Assembly (NCBI GenBank): GCA_963565915.1
Contig: OY751490.1
Location: 1,302,001 to 1,366,000 of the forward strand
Direction: 5' to 3'
DNA length: 64,000 nt
Source: Entoloma clypeatum
Taxonomy: Eukaryota; Basidiomycota; Agaricomycetes; Agaricales; Entolomataceae
In this document: in pieces, positions 11,729 through 23,240 of the stretch
Layout: every line of letters starts with the position of its first letter
Position numbering within the stretch: the stretch's first letter is position 1
Translations under genes and position numbers: made by a program
The notes under the pieces: generated by a model
What the model saw: only the letters and a program-made list of their open reading frames with translations
What the model was told of the DNA's origin: nothing
Databases searched by the model: none

Positions 11729-12597
11729 TTATGAAAATGTCAAGCCTAAATGTTGGCGACATCTTTCAAAGAGTTCCCGACTAAGATTTTTAGTTAGCAT
11801 ATCCGCGGGATTGGATGTGCCTTCAATGTACTCTACAGTGATCAATCCACAAGAGATGTATTCTCGGATGACATGATATCTTAGATCAATATGTTTAGTA
11901 TGGTGTTCCTGTACAGGGTTGTTCCCAATAAAGATCGAGCCATGATTGTCGGCATAGATCGGGACATTCCGCATTAGGAAGCCAATCTCCTGGAAGAGCT
12001 GGATTACCCATTTTACTTGGCGGCCACAATCGGACATCGCCATGTACTCTGCTTCAGTAGATGAGTGAGGAATGGTTTTTTGTAGACGACAAGTCCAGCC
12101 TACAGAAGCACCTGCAAGCTTCAGGAAAAAGCCAGTGCAGCTTCGACACTTTATTTCATCGGATGCCCAGTCAGAATCTGTGTAGGCATGTAAGCCCACA
12201 TTTTGATCACTGGAATATGTCAGTCGGTAATCAGAAGTGCCTATGAGATAGCAGATTATATACTTCGCTTTATCAACATGTTCCTGGGTAGGATTTGCCG
12301 AGAACTGTGATAACGTAATCACAGCAAAGGCAATGTCGGGTCGTGTACCGATCATTAAATATAGCAGAGACCCTATGATCTGCTGAAATTGTGATCGAAG
12401 TGCAGCAGTGGCAGTGCCAGCATTTGCTGTCAGCTTGTATCCAGTAGGTAGGGGAGTCTTGGCGATCGTTGCATTTGTCATGCCGAATCTCTCTACTACT
12501 TTCTGTAAATAGGCACATTGATCGATCATGATCGTGTTCTTGGTATGCGTGATGCGCATTCTCAAGAATTCAGTGGGTTCACCTAGATCACGAGGTT
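11729..12597 (-). pseudogene. copia-1 polyprotein, end of reverse transcriptase and RNase H
   Basis: The C-terminal part of the copia polyprotein. Visible are PRDLGEPTEFLRMRI from the late reverse transcriptase, QQIIGSLLYLMIGTRPDIAF, then RNase H with YTDSDWASD, STEAEYMAMS, the KHIDLRYH motif and a typical end (NPADMLTKNL). The frame is open to the stop at 11729. It is cut off from its upstream half by G1. Because that half has a damaged active site, the element would be dead even without the insertion. Confidence 0.9.
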
Positions 12598-12868
12598 TGT
12601 CACGTAGCGTGTTTCTCAACGTCGGAAAACGTCGGACGAGTCAGAGCGGAGTAGCGGAGGAGCGGAATGCGGTAAGTGCGACGTTGGCAGAAAGGACCTG
12701 GCTTCAACTTGTGCGTTGCGCCCCACTCTTTGACGTGGTCCTCGATTTCGGGTTGGCGGATGTTGGATGAGCGGATGAGCGGATGTGCGGATGAGCGGAG
12801 GTGATGGAGAGAATGCTCAAAGGCAAGTAGAGACGGATGCGAATGAGGTGTAACGTATGATTATGACA
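12598..12868 (-). repeat. 3' LTR of G1
   Basis: Starts TGTCACGTAGCG, ends ATTATGACA, 271 bp. It contains short repeats of gagcggat. It differs from the 5' LTR at three positions only, each a CpG transition. Confidence 0.95.
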
Positions 12869-12999
12869 GTATTTCCCTCTTAGGGCCAAACCCTGAGGCC
12901 CAGATGAGGTAATCCACGTGACCGTTGGTTGAAAAGCTTTGTGCGTGATCTTTCTCTCTTGTCACCCAACCACAACATCTATCCCGACGCCTATCCGTT

Positions 13000-13504
13000 A
13001 TGTCCGCTGAGAACTCACCCCTCGCCGCTCTTTGTGCTGAAAGGGAGCGCCAGAAGAAGGTCACCGAAGAGTTGGAGAGGAAGCTGCAGGAGGCAGAGGA
13101 GCGCGCGAAGGAAGATGCAGAGCGCACGGAGGCGAAGAGGGCGGCGAAAGAGCAGAGACGAGCAGAGAGAAAGGCAGAGAAGGCGAAGGCGAAGGAACTG
13201 GTTGCGGGTGCGGGTGCGGATGCGGTTGATAAAGGCGGAGTTGAAGGAATTGCGGGAAATCAAGGAGCTTCTGACGGTTATCGCATGGAGGGAGGATTTG
13301 GAGGCTTCGGAGGAGGGATCCGACGAGGACGAGGATGTGGAGGAGTATGATAGGGTATTGGAGGAGTTGGCAAAGGAGGTAGAAGAAGAAGAAAAAGAAG
13401 AAGAAACGAAGAAGCGGAAGCGGATGGAGGAAGCGGAAGAGGAATCCGGATCGGAGTGGAATGAGGAGACGGAGGGGGTATCTAACAAAAAACAGCGAAA
13501 GTAG
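13000..13504 (+). CDS. Antisense coiled-coil ORF inside G1
   Basis: Between the end of pol and the 3' LTR, the strand opposite to gag-pol carries an ATG at 13000 (MSAENSPLAALCAERERQ). It is followed by a strongly charged Glu/Lys/Arg/Ala-rich helix with a heptad pattern (about residues 10-65). The frame then shifts near 13200: the rest of the charged protein continues in the next frame (LIKAELKELREIKELL, acidic stretch, KKRKRMEEAE, end SNKKQRK at 13504). It therefore looks like one gene of about 165 residues with a single frameshift or a small intron. The KKRKR and KKQRK clusters could be nuclear localisation signals. Charged coiled-coil proteins of this kind are, to my knowledge, often found near fungal gypsy elements, but no function is established. 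Confidence 0.5.
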
Positions 13505-13549
13505 TTTTTTTGTTAGTATAAAATATTAATAGATTTTCTTTTCTTGTTG

Positions 13550-16500
13550 TTACAAGCGTGATAAGGGGCCTGGCTTAGTTGGTTGAGCGGAGTGGAAGTC
13601 CGCTACCGTATCCGCTGCGTGTTCAAGCTCGGATGCGGGTAACCAAGAAAACTCTTCACTGGTGTCTTCATAACCTAACCAGCGGACGAGGTAAAGGAGT
13701 TTGCAGCGTCGTCTTTTATCGATCTTTGAGTCGATGATTTCCGCAATTTCGTATTCGGTTTCTCCGTCCATCTCGAGCGGAGGCGGAGGAGATTGTATCC
13801 CATTTGGAATCTCGTTAGGAGTTGCTGGTTCGAGCATGGTTATGTGGAAGACGGGGTGTATAGCACGCATAGTGTCGGGTAGACGTAGTGTAAAGGAGAG
13901 TGTGCTGGGTTGGGCTATGATTTCAAATGGGCCAGCATATTTGTCGGATAACTTTTGGGTGGGTCGTGTGGTGCGGAAGAACTTGGCTTTAACAAAGACT
14001 TCTTGTCCGACGCGGAGCGGAGGAGGCGGAGAACGTCGGACGTCCGCAGGGCCTTGATAACGTTGTTGTGCCTCTGCGACAGCAGTCTTTAGTTCTTGAT
14101 GTAATTCATCTAAGTCGACGATGTATTGTCGAGCTTTATCGGATGCTAGATCACGTTCCGGATGGAGTGTAATGTCGGGGTGATAACCTTTGTTGGCGAA
14201 GAATGGTGATACACCTGTAGTGGCACTCGGAGTGTTGTTGCAAGTGAACTCCGCAAGCGGAAGCAAAGCGGACCAGTTGTCTTGCTGGTAGTTGCAGAAA
14301 ATGCGGAGGTATTGTTCGAGTGTCTGGTTGGTGCGTTTGGTTTGACCATCGCCTTCAGGGTGGTATCCAGAAGTGAAGTGAAGTCTCATGTTGAGGGCTT
14401 TTGCAAGAGAGCGGAAAAAGCGGGAGACGAATTCAGGTCCGCGATCGGATGTGACATTTTGCGGAACTCCATGCTTGGAAAAGACGTGAAGCACGAAAAG
14501 GTTTGCTAGGTCTTCGGATGTGCAATTAATGGTGGTAGGAATGAAGATGCCTTGTTTAGTGAGGCGGTCTACAATGACCAAAATCGCATCGGAGCCAGCG
14601 GATGTCGGAAGGGGTTCAATGAAGTCCATGGAAATAGAATGCCAGGGACGTTCAGGAATAGGGAGTTGTTTAAGCAGACCGTAGGGTTTATGATGTTGGG
14701 GTTTGGCGCGCATACAAGTGGTACATGACTTGCAATACTTTTTGACAAAGTCGCACATTCCAGGCCAAGTGTATTCTCGTTGGATAAGACTAATAGTCTT
14801 ATTCTGACCAGGGTGTCCAGCGAGGATATGGTCGTGCTTATTGCGGAGGATGCGGAGACGGAGGTCGGATGAGTTGGGAACGTAGATACGTCCATTGTGG
14901 AGTAGATAACCTGCTTCATTCACGATCCAGCGTGGATTAGGATTGTCGAGGAAAGAGGTGTAAATGGGATCGGTCGGAAGAGCGGAGAGGATGTCGGAGT
15001 AGAGCTGATCCATATCCATAATGATTGTGGCACGGAGGACGGGCGTATATAACTCTGTTGCACGAAGTGAAGTGGTGAGCTGTTCTTGTGTGAAGATGGG
15101 TTTGAAGTTGCTTGGGTTGACGGATGAATAGTTGCTATTTCCCTCTTTAGGGTAGACGTCCCATCGTCTACTTAAAAGATCGGGCTTTGTACCTAAATGG
15201 CCAGGGCGGAAGCGGATGACGAGATTGAACTGGCAGAGGTATTCGGACCAACGAGCTTGTCGATGTGATAAAATCTTGGTAGTAGAAAAGTACTCAAGAT
15301 TTTTGTGGTCCGTTACGACATCAATCGGAGTAGCGGAGCCTTCAAGGTAGTGACGCCAAACCTTGAATGCATCGTGGATCGCTAATAGTTCTTTGTCGTG
15401 GGTGTCATAGTTTAACTTGGGAGGTGTAAAGGTGCGGGAGTGGAAAGCGACCAGATGGATTTCGTCGTCGGAGGTGCGGATGGAGAGGATCGCACCCAAA
15501 GCGTAGTCGGAGGCATCGGTTTCGACAATAATAGGGCTGTCGGGAATCCAATGCGTAAGAACAGGTGCCGTGGTAAAGGCTTTCTTCAAAGTTTTGAAAG
15601 ATTCGCGAGCGGAGTCGGAGAAATGCCATTGTGTGCTTTTGCGGGTGAGTCGAGTGAGCAGAACGGTGATTTCGGAGTAGTAAGGAATGAATCATCAATA
15701 AAAATTGGCAAAACCTAAGAAAGATTGAATATCTTTGACCTTCCTTGGTTCAGGCCAATCTTGAATAATTTTGACTTTCTTATCTGACATGCGGAGGCCT
15801 GTCGGAGAGAGGATAAAGCCAAGGTATTCAACAGTATCTGTAGAAAACTCGCATTTGTCTGCGCGTGCATATAAGCCGTGTTGTCGGAGACGTCGGAGGA
15901 CTTTGCGGACATGCTTCCGATGCTCGGAGGGAGAGTCGGAGTAGATGAGGATGTCGTCGAGATATATGGTAACATACTTATCGAGCAGGTCATGGAAGAT
16001 GTCATTCATGAAGCGTTGAAAAACGGCTGGGGAGTTGGTGAGTCCAAATGGCATGACAAGCCATTCAAAAGACCCGTAGCGCGTGTGGAAGGCAGTTTTC
16101 CATTCAAAAGACCCGTAGCGCGTGTGGAAGGCAGTTTTCCATTCATCTCCTTCCGCTATGCAGACGAGGTGATAGGCGTGTCGGAGGTCGAGAGCCGTAT
16201 AAACACTGGCTTTTCCAGCGGTCCTTCTTTGAGATTTTGTTAAGACCACGGAAATCGACGCAAAGACGAAGGGAGCCATCCTTTTTACGAACGAAAAGGA
16301 CGGGAGCACCGTGCGGAGAGGAAGAGGGTCGGATGAATCCAATGGTGAGGTGTTCGTCAATGAATTCACGGAGGGCATTGAGTTCGGTTTGTGAAAGGGA
16401 GTAGATCGGACCGAACGGAGGAGCGGAGCCCTCTTCAAGTTCGATCTTGAGGTCGTAGGGACGGTGTGGTGGAAGAGTGTCTGCTTTTCCTTTACTGAAG

Positions 16501-17210
16501 ACGTCAGCATAGTCGTGGTATTCTTCGGGTACGTTTGTCAAGTCGGGGGTGTCGGAAGCGGATGTGGAGTGAGCGGAAACGGAGGGAGTCGAAAGGTGAA
16601 GTCGAAAGGATTGTGTACCAGGCAATTTGCATGCCCTCATAAATGCGGCTGCATTAATGAGTGAAATCTGCGGAGCAGACTGCAGAGGTATGATCAGAGG
16701 TTCCGGAGGAGGAAGCATAGCTGTCCTACCTTGGGAGGGGGTCGACGTCGATGTCGGAAACGGCTCTTTTTGCATCTGTGGACGGAAAGTGATACTGCCC
16801 AATACCCAGTCAATCATAGGATTGTGGCGGGTGAGCCAGTTGTATCCAAGAACCACAGAAGAAGTGGAGTAACATAAAAATCCTGTTCAAAAGATTCACC
16901 TGAAGGAAAACATATAGGTATTGTTACAACTTGAGTGATAAACGCGTTAGAAGAACCATCGAAAAGCTTTAGTTCTAAAGGTGGAATAGCGGAGGTCGGA
17001 AGATCATAAGCAGAGAAAAAGTTATTGTCAATAAAACACTGAGTAGATCCTGAATCAATAAGTGCTGGGACAGAATCTGAAGAGAAAAAAGAAGATGAGA
17101 TATTGATACGTAAAGAATTCGGATCGGAGAGAGCGGACGCGTTAAGTCGGATGGGAGCGGAGGCACGGAGAGAGTCAACGCAGTCCTCAGACCGTGCTTC
17201 ATGAGGACCA
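13550..17210 (-). pseudogene. G1 Pol polyprotein (protease, RT, RNase H, integrase, chromodomain)
   Basis: Domains in order: protease LIDSGSTQCF near 17065; reverse transcriptase with [26 protein letters not shown] and [10 protein letters not shown]; RNase H with VETDASDYALGA; zinc-binding integrase domain (HILAGHPGQ..CTTCMRAK); integrase core with SMDFI and TSDRGPEF; and a chromodomain at the end (EIAEIIDSK..YLVRWLGY). Breaks are frameshifts near 16870 and 16230, two consecutive TGA codons at 15692-15697 where relatives have Arg-Arg, and a 39-bp duplication at 16062-16139. The integrase Glu of DGQTE is Lys (GAA to AAA after a C). The part from 15589 to 13550 is still one open frame of 679 codons. 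Confidence 0.9.
16062..16139. repeat. 39-bp perfect tandem duplication in the G1 reverse transcriptase
   Basis: The unit 16062-16100 is repeated exactly at 16101-16139. It duplicates 13 residues ([13 protein letters not shown]) just before the VMPFGL motif without breaking the frame. Confidence 0.98.
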
Positions 17211-17214
17211 CTGC

Positions 17215-18507
17215 CTATTTTTTTGACTCGATCTCCTTACCTTTTTCCTTGGCTTGAGTGCCGACTTGGGCGGCTTTCCCTTTAGCCTTGGAAGCGGAGG
17301 AGGTGGACTTGGGACAGTCCTTGACAGCGTGTCCGACGCTACCACAGAATAAGCAAAGGTTATTATCGAAACGATGTTTGCGTTCTTGGTACGTCAGTTT
17401 GCCGTCTTTGCCTAATTTACTGGAGAGATCGGGTTTCGGAGCGGATGTGGAAGCGGAAGCGGTAGCGGGAGCGGAGGGTTTGGTTGATGATGTTTGTGCA
17501 GTTGATTGGTTCGGAGCGGATTGTTTCTTGTCGGACTTGGGAGTGGGTTTATCGGTTCTGGATTTCTCTCGTTGACGTTCCCAGTAGCGAGCGTCAATAG
17601 TATGAGCCGCGGATCGTAGGTCTGGTAAAGACTTGATCTTGGGTTGTTGGGAGAGGATGTCCTTGATCCGATCCGGAAGTCCGACGTAGTAGCGGTGTCG
17701 GAGGGAGTTTTCATCCCAGTCAGTCTTGGTAGCAAGACGTTGGAATTCAACGTTGTACTTCAATATCTTTTGATTTTCTTTCATCCGTAGGTTGTCCAAC
17801 TGTTCTTCGGCTTCGCCCTGAGGGTCAATGGTACCAAACTCGGAGCGGAGAAGTCGGACGAACTCGGGGAAAGAACCCCGCCAATTGGGTTCATCATCGT
17901 CAAGAATGAAGGGTTCAAAAAATTCGAGTGCTGTGCCTCGGAAGTAAGACATGGCAAAGTTGACTTTGGAATGTTCTGAGTCGAAGTTGTCATTGTCGGA
18001 GAAGTAAAGTTTGCATTGTAAAATGAATGCGGAGAGTTTGCGCGGATCGGATCCGTCAAAGGTATCCGGTTCGTTGGCATACGACTTTTTCTTCTTTGTA
18101 TCTCGACGTTTCAACTCTTTGGTCATGAGCAGAATGGCTTCAGCTAGATTGGGTTCCTGATCTGGATTGGAATCGGAGTCGTCCAAATCTCCATGTAAAC
18201 TACCGTCGGAAGGAGGAGGAGATCCTCCTGGAGGTCCGCCGAATAAGCCAGAATTTAGAGGTGCGGAGGGTTCCGTTGGTGGGTTTAGTGGAGGACTGGC
18301 AGGAAGTGGTGGGAGCTGAGAGTCGGAAGAAGGCGGAGGAACGGATGGTCCGGGGGTAGGAGCGGATGATGATGCTGTGGCTCCTCGAGGGGTAATGGTT
18401 ACATTGCGTGTTCCTTGAAGAAAAGCAGAGCATGGTGTGGAGGATGAACGTTCTGCTGCTGCACGAGCAGTCCTAGTTGTTTGAACTGTATTACGGGTTT
18501 GAGACAT
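17215..18507 (-). CDS. G1 Gag protein
   Basis: A 430-codon open frame. I choose ATG 18507 (MSQTRNTVQ), the first Met inside the element, because the frame's earlier Met lies in the LTR. The N-terminus is Ser/Pro-rich and low in complexity. The middle (about residues 140-270) has the Ty3 Gag capsid pattern YANEPDTFDGSDPRKLSAF, FFEPF, LDNLRM and FQRLA. A single zinc knuckle CLFCGSVGHAVKDC lies near residue 395. It packages the element RNA into virus-like particles. It is the only intact long gene in G1. Confidence 0.85.
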   Translation of the reverse strand: MSQTRNTVQTTRTARAAAERSSSTPCSAFLQGTRNVTITPRGATASSSAPTPGPSVPPPSSDSQLPPLPASPPLNPPTEPSAPLNSGLFGGPPGGSPPPSDGSLHGDLDDSDSNPDQEPNLAEAILLMTKELKRRDTKKKKSYANEPDTFDGSDPRKLSAFILQCKLYFSDNDNFDSEHSKVNFAMSYFRGTALEFFEPFILDDDEPNWRGSFPEFVRLLRSEFGTIDPQGEAEEQLDNLRMKENQKILKYNVEFQRLATKTDWDENSLRHRYYVGLPDRIKDILSQQPKIKSLPDLRSAAHTIDARYWERQREKSRTDKPTPKSDKKQSAPNQSTAQTSSTKPSAPATASASTSAPKPDLSSKLGKDGKLTYQERKHRFDNNLCLFCGSVGHAVKDCPKSTSSASKAKGKAAQVGTQAKEKGKEIESKK

Positions 18508-18558
18508 GTGGGTAGAGGTTGTTGGGTAAATCAAAGAATGGTGGTAGTTCAAATATAC

Positions 18559-18829
18559 TGTCACGTAGCGTGTTTCTCAACGTCGGAAAACGTCGGACGA
18601 GTCAGAGCGGAGTAGCGGAGGAGCGGAATGCGGTAAGTGCGACGTTGGCAGAAAGGACCTGGCTTCAACTTGTGCGTTGCGCCCCACTCTTTGACGTGGT
18701 CCTCGATTTCGGGTTGGCGGATGTCGGATGAGCGGATGAGCGGATGTGCGGATGAGCGGAGGTGACGGAGAGAATGCTCAAAGGCAAGTAGAGACGGATG
18801 CGAATGAGGTGTAACATATGATTATGACA
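18559..18829 (-). repeat. 5' LTR of G1
   Basis: 271 bp with the same ends as 12598-12868. Followed outward by the aggtt target duplication and the interrupted copia-1 reverse transcriptase. Confidence 0.95.
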
Positions 18830-21800
18830 AGGTTCCCAAATAGCCATGAATTCAGCTCTTTTAACGGTTGTAAGCTTAGTGTCTGGTCCCATGAACATTG
18901 CATCATTGACATAGATTATTGCAAGTACAATGGTTCCGTTCGGGGAATAGAAAACAAAGATTCCGGCGTCAGATATGACCCTTTGGAAACCTAGTTTCTT
19001 CATGGATTTCTCCATGGCATGCCACCATGCAAGTCCAGCCTGCTTTAAACCATAAATAGCCTTGTGTAGGCGCCAAACAAGAAGTTCTTTGTCTTTTATT
19101 TTGAAGCCTTCAGGTTGCATCATGTATAATTCTTCCTGGAGTTTCCCATAAAGGAAAGCAGCAGTTACATCAAGCGTGAGAATCACCCAACTCTCAAGCA
19201 CGGCGGTAGTGAGCATGAGACATACTGTCTCAAATCAGACTACGGGAGAGAATACCTCGTTGAAATTGATTCCCTCAATTTGCGAGAACCCTTGTGCAAC
19301 AAGCCACGCCTTTTTACGGCCATTGGTCTTTATGTCGAAGACCCATTATGATCCAATGGCCTTCCGTCTGGTCGGTAAAGGTGTTAGATCATAGACATCA
19401 TGCCGCTTGATGCTATCAAGTTCCTTATGGCATGCGTCCAACCACTCATCATGGAGGTTTTTCAGCATTTTGGCAATGTCGCGAAACTTCATCTCCCGGA
19501 TATCTCATGGGAAGGCTCATTTCCCATGGGTGTGTGTTGTGGCACTTTGGTATCCGGACATCTCAGAAAGAGTGTTTCATCAAATACCGCGGTTTTACCA
19601 ATAAAGATACTGTTTTTATCAGTCATAAACTGATATGCTTTCATTCCTGGTTTAAAACCCATAAAGGTCATAAGCTCCGCACGTGGATTTAATTTATTCA
19701 CATGGTGTTCTTCAGGAATAAAAACATAGGCAGCACAGCCTAAAACACAGAGATTTGATACATCCGGTTTTTCCCCTTTTAGTGATTCAAAAGGTGTTTT
19801 CCAATAAAGTCGTTTAATTGGCATGTGATTGTAAACATGCATGGCGTGTAAAAGACAAAACTCCCACCATGATTGTGGTAAGCAGGCAGCAAATCACATC
19901 GCCTGTGCTTTCTCTACAATGGTGCGGTTAATCCTTTTGGCTCGACTGTTTTGTTGGGGTGTATTAGGAGCTGAAATTTCCACGGCAATTCCAAGATCCT
20001 CGAGGTATTTTACTACCCCAGTTTCCTTTTTGAACTCTCCCCCTCCATCAAAACGCCATTGGCGAAATTGGGCATTAAACTGGGTTTTCATAAGCATTGT
20101 CCACTTTTTGAATGCATCAGAGGTATCAGATTTGAGTTTCAACAATACATGCCCAGAATAGTCATCCAAGAAGCTGACGTAGTATTTAAATTTGTGATAG
20201 GAGGCGATTGGAAACTCTTTGAGGTCCGAATGGAGCAACTCAAAGGGTCTGAAAGCACATGAAGATGAAGGAGGGAAGCTTTTCAACCTCAACTTCGCTT
20301 CTGCACAGGGACGGCATGGCTTATCCTTAAGGGGAAATTGGACATCCCTTGGGAATCCATCACATGTGTCAGGTGCCTTTTTCAGCACATCTTTACCAGG
20401 GTGTGCAAACTGCTGATGCCAAATGCTGTAATCAGCTTTATAGACATCGATATTTCTAGCATTAGCTGCGTGATTTGTTCAATGCGTGTATTTACCCAGT
20501 ATATTGTTGAACCGGGAAAATGAGGTTCACATCTTAGTACACACTTTCCATCTTTGCAGAAACTAAGATTGTCAGCTGAGCCAGCGACATTTAATCCAGA
20601 TTCTTGAAGAATTTCACCCATTGACATGAGGCGAGTGGAAAGCTCTGGGATGTGTAGAACCAGATAAAGCCGAGTCGTTAGACTTCTTGGCTTTCCTTGA
20701 CGTGATGGTATCGTGTGAGTGATAAACATGGTCCCTCTTCCTTTTATAGAGATCTTTGCTTTGTATGTTGCAAAGTCACTCATCTCTGCGGTGAAGTGCA
20801 TACTAGCACCGGAATCCATGATCCACTCGGCGTCATTAGTATCTTTGGATTTGTTCTTACATTTCAAACATGAGGCAAAATGATCATCAATTTCCTCCAA
20901 GAAGGAGGCAGCAATGACAGGTAATTTAAAATAACTACGACCCGGTTCTAGTGACTCATCACGAATCTGGGTGTGTTCTTCTGTCATTGTGTGCTCATGT
21001 GAAACTTGTGAAAGAACGTACCTCGGGTCGTCGCATAACGAACCTCCAAAAAGCTCATCGTCGACTTCATTCGCCCAACTGAAACACGTCCGCTTGGACG
21101 GTCCAGGTTCATCTTCGTCATACTCATACTCCTCATCAAAGTCCATCACTGTATCGGTATCATAATCTTGGCATTCCATTAGGAACAGGGAAGCCTCATC
21201 CATTACCTCATTGTCAGGGGTCAAATATATCCCAGAATGTCTTCGGGGTATATGACATTATTGACATTTTGGAGGGTCTGGGACATTCCCACAATGCCAA
21301 GAGATGTAACCACATCACGCGCCGCTTGCATCTCAATGGTTCATTAACCGGAGCACCTGTGAAACACTGCGCGGATGTGTTTGTCATGTGATCAAGAAGT
21401 TCTCTTGCACCTGCAGTCATGATATGTTCAGCGGGACTAGATGTCAACCGCGATTCGAGAGGAGGACAATGACGAGGGTCAGTCATCCAAGTAGAAGATT
21501 GTTGGGAGGGAATGACATGTCAAGAGCCGGCAACAGCGGTGAAGGAGGGTTCCCACAATGCCAAGAGATGTGACAACGTCGCGCACTGCCTGCATCTCAG
21601 GGTACATCGACGGTTGATTAACCGGAGCACCTGTGAAGTGTTGCGCAGACGTGTTTGTCATGCAATTGAGGAGTTCTCTCACACCAGCAGTCATGATATG
21701 TTCAGCGGGACTAGATGTCAACCACAATTCGAGAGGAGGACGACGACGGGGGTCAGTTGTTGGAGTAGAAGATTGTTGGGGGGAATGACGCGTCCCAAGC

Positions 21801-22269
21801 CTGTGACAGTGGTGAAGGGAGGTGTCAGCAGATTCATAGTCATTGCCGACGAGGCAACATGAGAGCAGCCGGCGGTGTCACCTGCAGCGGCCTCTTGGGC
21901 GCGTTGGGCCTTTTTCCAACTCCGCGACCCTTCCTTTTTGGGTACGAACAGCTGCTTCTTGTTTTGATCACTGGAATTGTTCGACAGTGTCTCCTTTGCC
22001 TTTGCCTTTTCTTTGTTCTGTTGTACAGATTCCACCAGAGATAAGACAATCGCACCACGTGCTTTCAAGTCTTTCTCCTTCCACTCGCGGAACTCCTTTC
22101 ATTGTTCAGACGTCGAAGCGGCTGTCAGGGAGGTTGGCTGTAACCAGTCCCCGGATACGAGCATCCAGGTCCCTTCAAACTGTAAAAACCCTGTCATCTT
22201 ATCGCTCCACTTCTTCCAGTTAGAGCTGGTCATCTTGACGACAGCGGATTTGTAATCAAAAGAAGACAT
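18830..22269 (-). pseudogene. copia-1 polyprotein, gag to start of reverse transcriptase
   Basis: The start at ATG 22269 (MSSFDYKSAVV) opens a copia gag (SNWKKWSDKM, GDWLQP). A TGA at 22099-22101 replaces the Trp of EQW. Gag continues from about 22098 and contains an internal tandem duplication. The protease motif WIMDSGAS lies near 20815. Integrase spans about 20390-19490 with LHSDL, FLDDYSGH and RFDGGGEF, but the third acidic residue is Lys (NSRAKRINRT). Reverse transcriptase starts about 19216 and has IIYVNDAM, so the first Asp of the YVDD box is Asn. Both changes are CpG to CpA. Several frame breaks separate the blocks. Confidence 0.85.
21287..21826 (-). repeat. Two-unit tandem duplication (~264 bp) inside copia-1 gag
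   Basis: The segment beginning cccacaatgccaagag at 21287 recurs at about 21552, with many substitutions. In translation both units carry LTSSPAEHIMTAG.RELL and MTNTSAQ.FTGAPVN. The divergence between units indicates an old duplication within the gag region. Confidence 0.75.
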
Positions 22270-22998
22270 GTTTTGATGTGAAGGGTGAGAGCGCAAAAGA
22301 CTGAAAATAGAATGTGTCAGTCACATGTCAAATCACTGGATCTTAGATGAAACAGGGACACAGCAACATGTGTTTTACTCCACTAGGGTCCATCAGACCC
22401 CTATTCCACGTTTAACATCATACACAGAGTTAACTGGTAGACACATGTATGGAGGCGGATGGGCATCGCGATCATCGGGGTATTATCGCCCGGATCTGCT
22501 AGCTCATCGCGCTACACAATGATGTGGGATTAAAGATCCACATAATCATTAATGTTGTATGTACAGATCGAGGTGCACTTGATCTACCACCACGCAAGAT
22601 ATCCGAACCAGCCGCTAACACCTGTCACGCCCCTTCATCCTGCCCCCTGTCCCCCAACCCCCCCCCCCTACCAACATATACCCTTCCCTAACCCCCCCCC
22701 CCCAACAGGTAGGCACCCATCGAGGTCGCCCCTACCCTTTCCGCTCTGTGGACCTGTAGCCCACCCACACGACCCACCACTCACACGAAATGCCACACCT
22801 TTCTCATGGCATTCTGCAGCTCTTGTAGTTCTGACACATGGAGCATGCTGGAATAACCTGAGCATTGACTTAACACACTGCCTACACCATGCTTGTCCGC
22901 TTATCTACCTGTCCACTTGTAATGTGTACCATAGGAACTCAGTTCCTCCAGCACAATAAATCTGATAATAATAATAATTAAAATTTAAAAAAAGGCAT
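22270..22998. other. Non-coding sequence right of copia-1
   Basis: No gene supported. It contains two poly-C runs (about 22657-22668 and 22692-22703) in a Pro-rich pseudo-frame, and ends in an (ata)n and A-rich tract at 22963-22995. No copia-1 5' LTR is visible here. Confidence 0.5.
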
Positions 22999-23240
22999 GA
23001 GACAAGGTCATTGGAGGCCGTTGGATGTGAGAGCAGACCGTTGGAGACGCAAGGGCCGTTGAGCACATGAGGAGACTGTTGGCGGCTGTTGGGCATGAGA
23101 GGAGGCCATTGGAGATGCAAGATGGCCATTGGACACACAAGGATCCTGTTGGGGGTGAAAGGAGACTGTTGGAGATGAGAGGAGACTGTTGGAGGTGAGA
23201 GGAGACTGTTGGGGGCCGTTGGGCACAAGAGGAGGCCGTT
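22999..23240. repeat. Degenerate GC-rich minisatellite
   Basis: Repeats of about 20-24 bp around 'ggagactgttggaggtgaga' and 'gaggccgttgg'. Read in reverse, the core (ccaacagtctcc, cccaacggcccc) resembles the tandem arrays at 38471-38770 and 57399-57560. Confidence 0.7.

Larger units (their letters stand above)
12598..18829 (-). mobile_element. Ty3/gypsy chromovirus G1
   Basis: A 6.2-kb minus-strand element with two 271-bp LTRs and an exact 5-bp target duplication aggtt (12593-12597 and 18830-18834). Gag is intact; pol carries frameshifts, two adjacent stops, a 39-bp duplication and a lost integrase Glu. The region between pol and the 3' LTR carries an ORF on the opposite strand. Confidence 0.95.
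11401..22269 (-). mobile_element. Ty1/copia element copia-1, degraded, interrupted by G1
   Basis: A minus-strand element with gag, protease, integrase, reverse transcriptase and RNase H in the copia order, read from 22269 down to 11729. The 3' LTR is at 11401-11702. G1 (12598-18829) sits in the reverse transcriptase between codons for EFMAIWE and PRDLGE; removing it and one copy of aggtt restores the frame. No matching 5' LTR is visible right of 22269, so that end is truncated or replaced. Confidence 0.9.

Noticed and set aside
22300..22640. Possible 5' LTR of copia-1
   Set aside because: No match to TGTTGGAACAGCATATG or to the TTCAACA end, and no primer-binding site next to gag. The 5' end seems lost.
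22552..22959. Pro-rich 135-codon ORF with poly-C runs
   Set aside because: It is created by homopolymer C tracts and has no conserved part.
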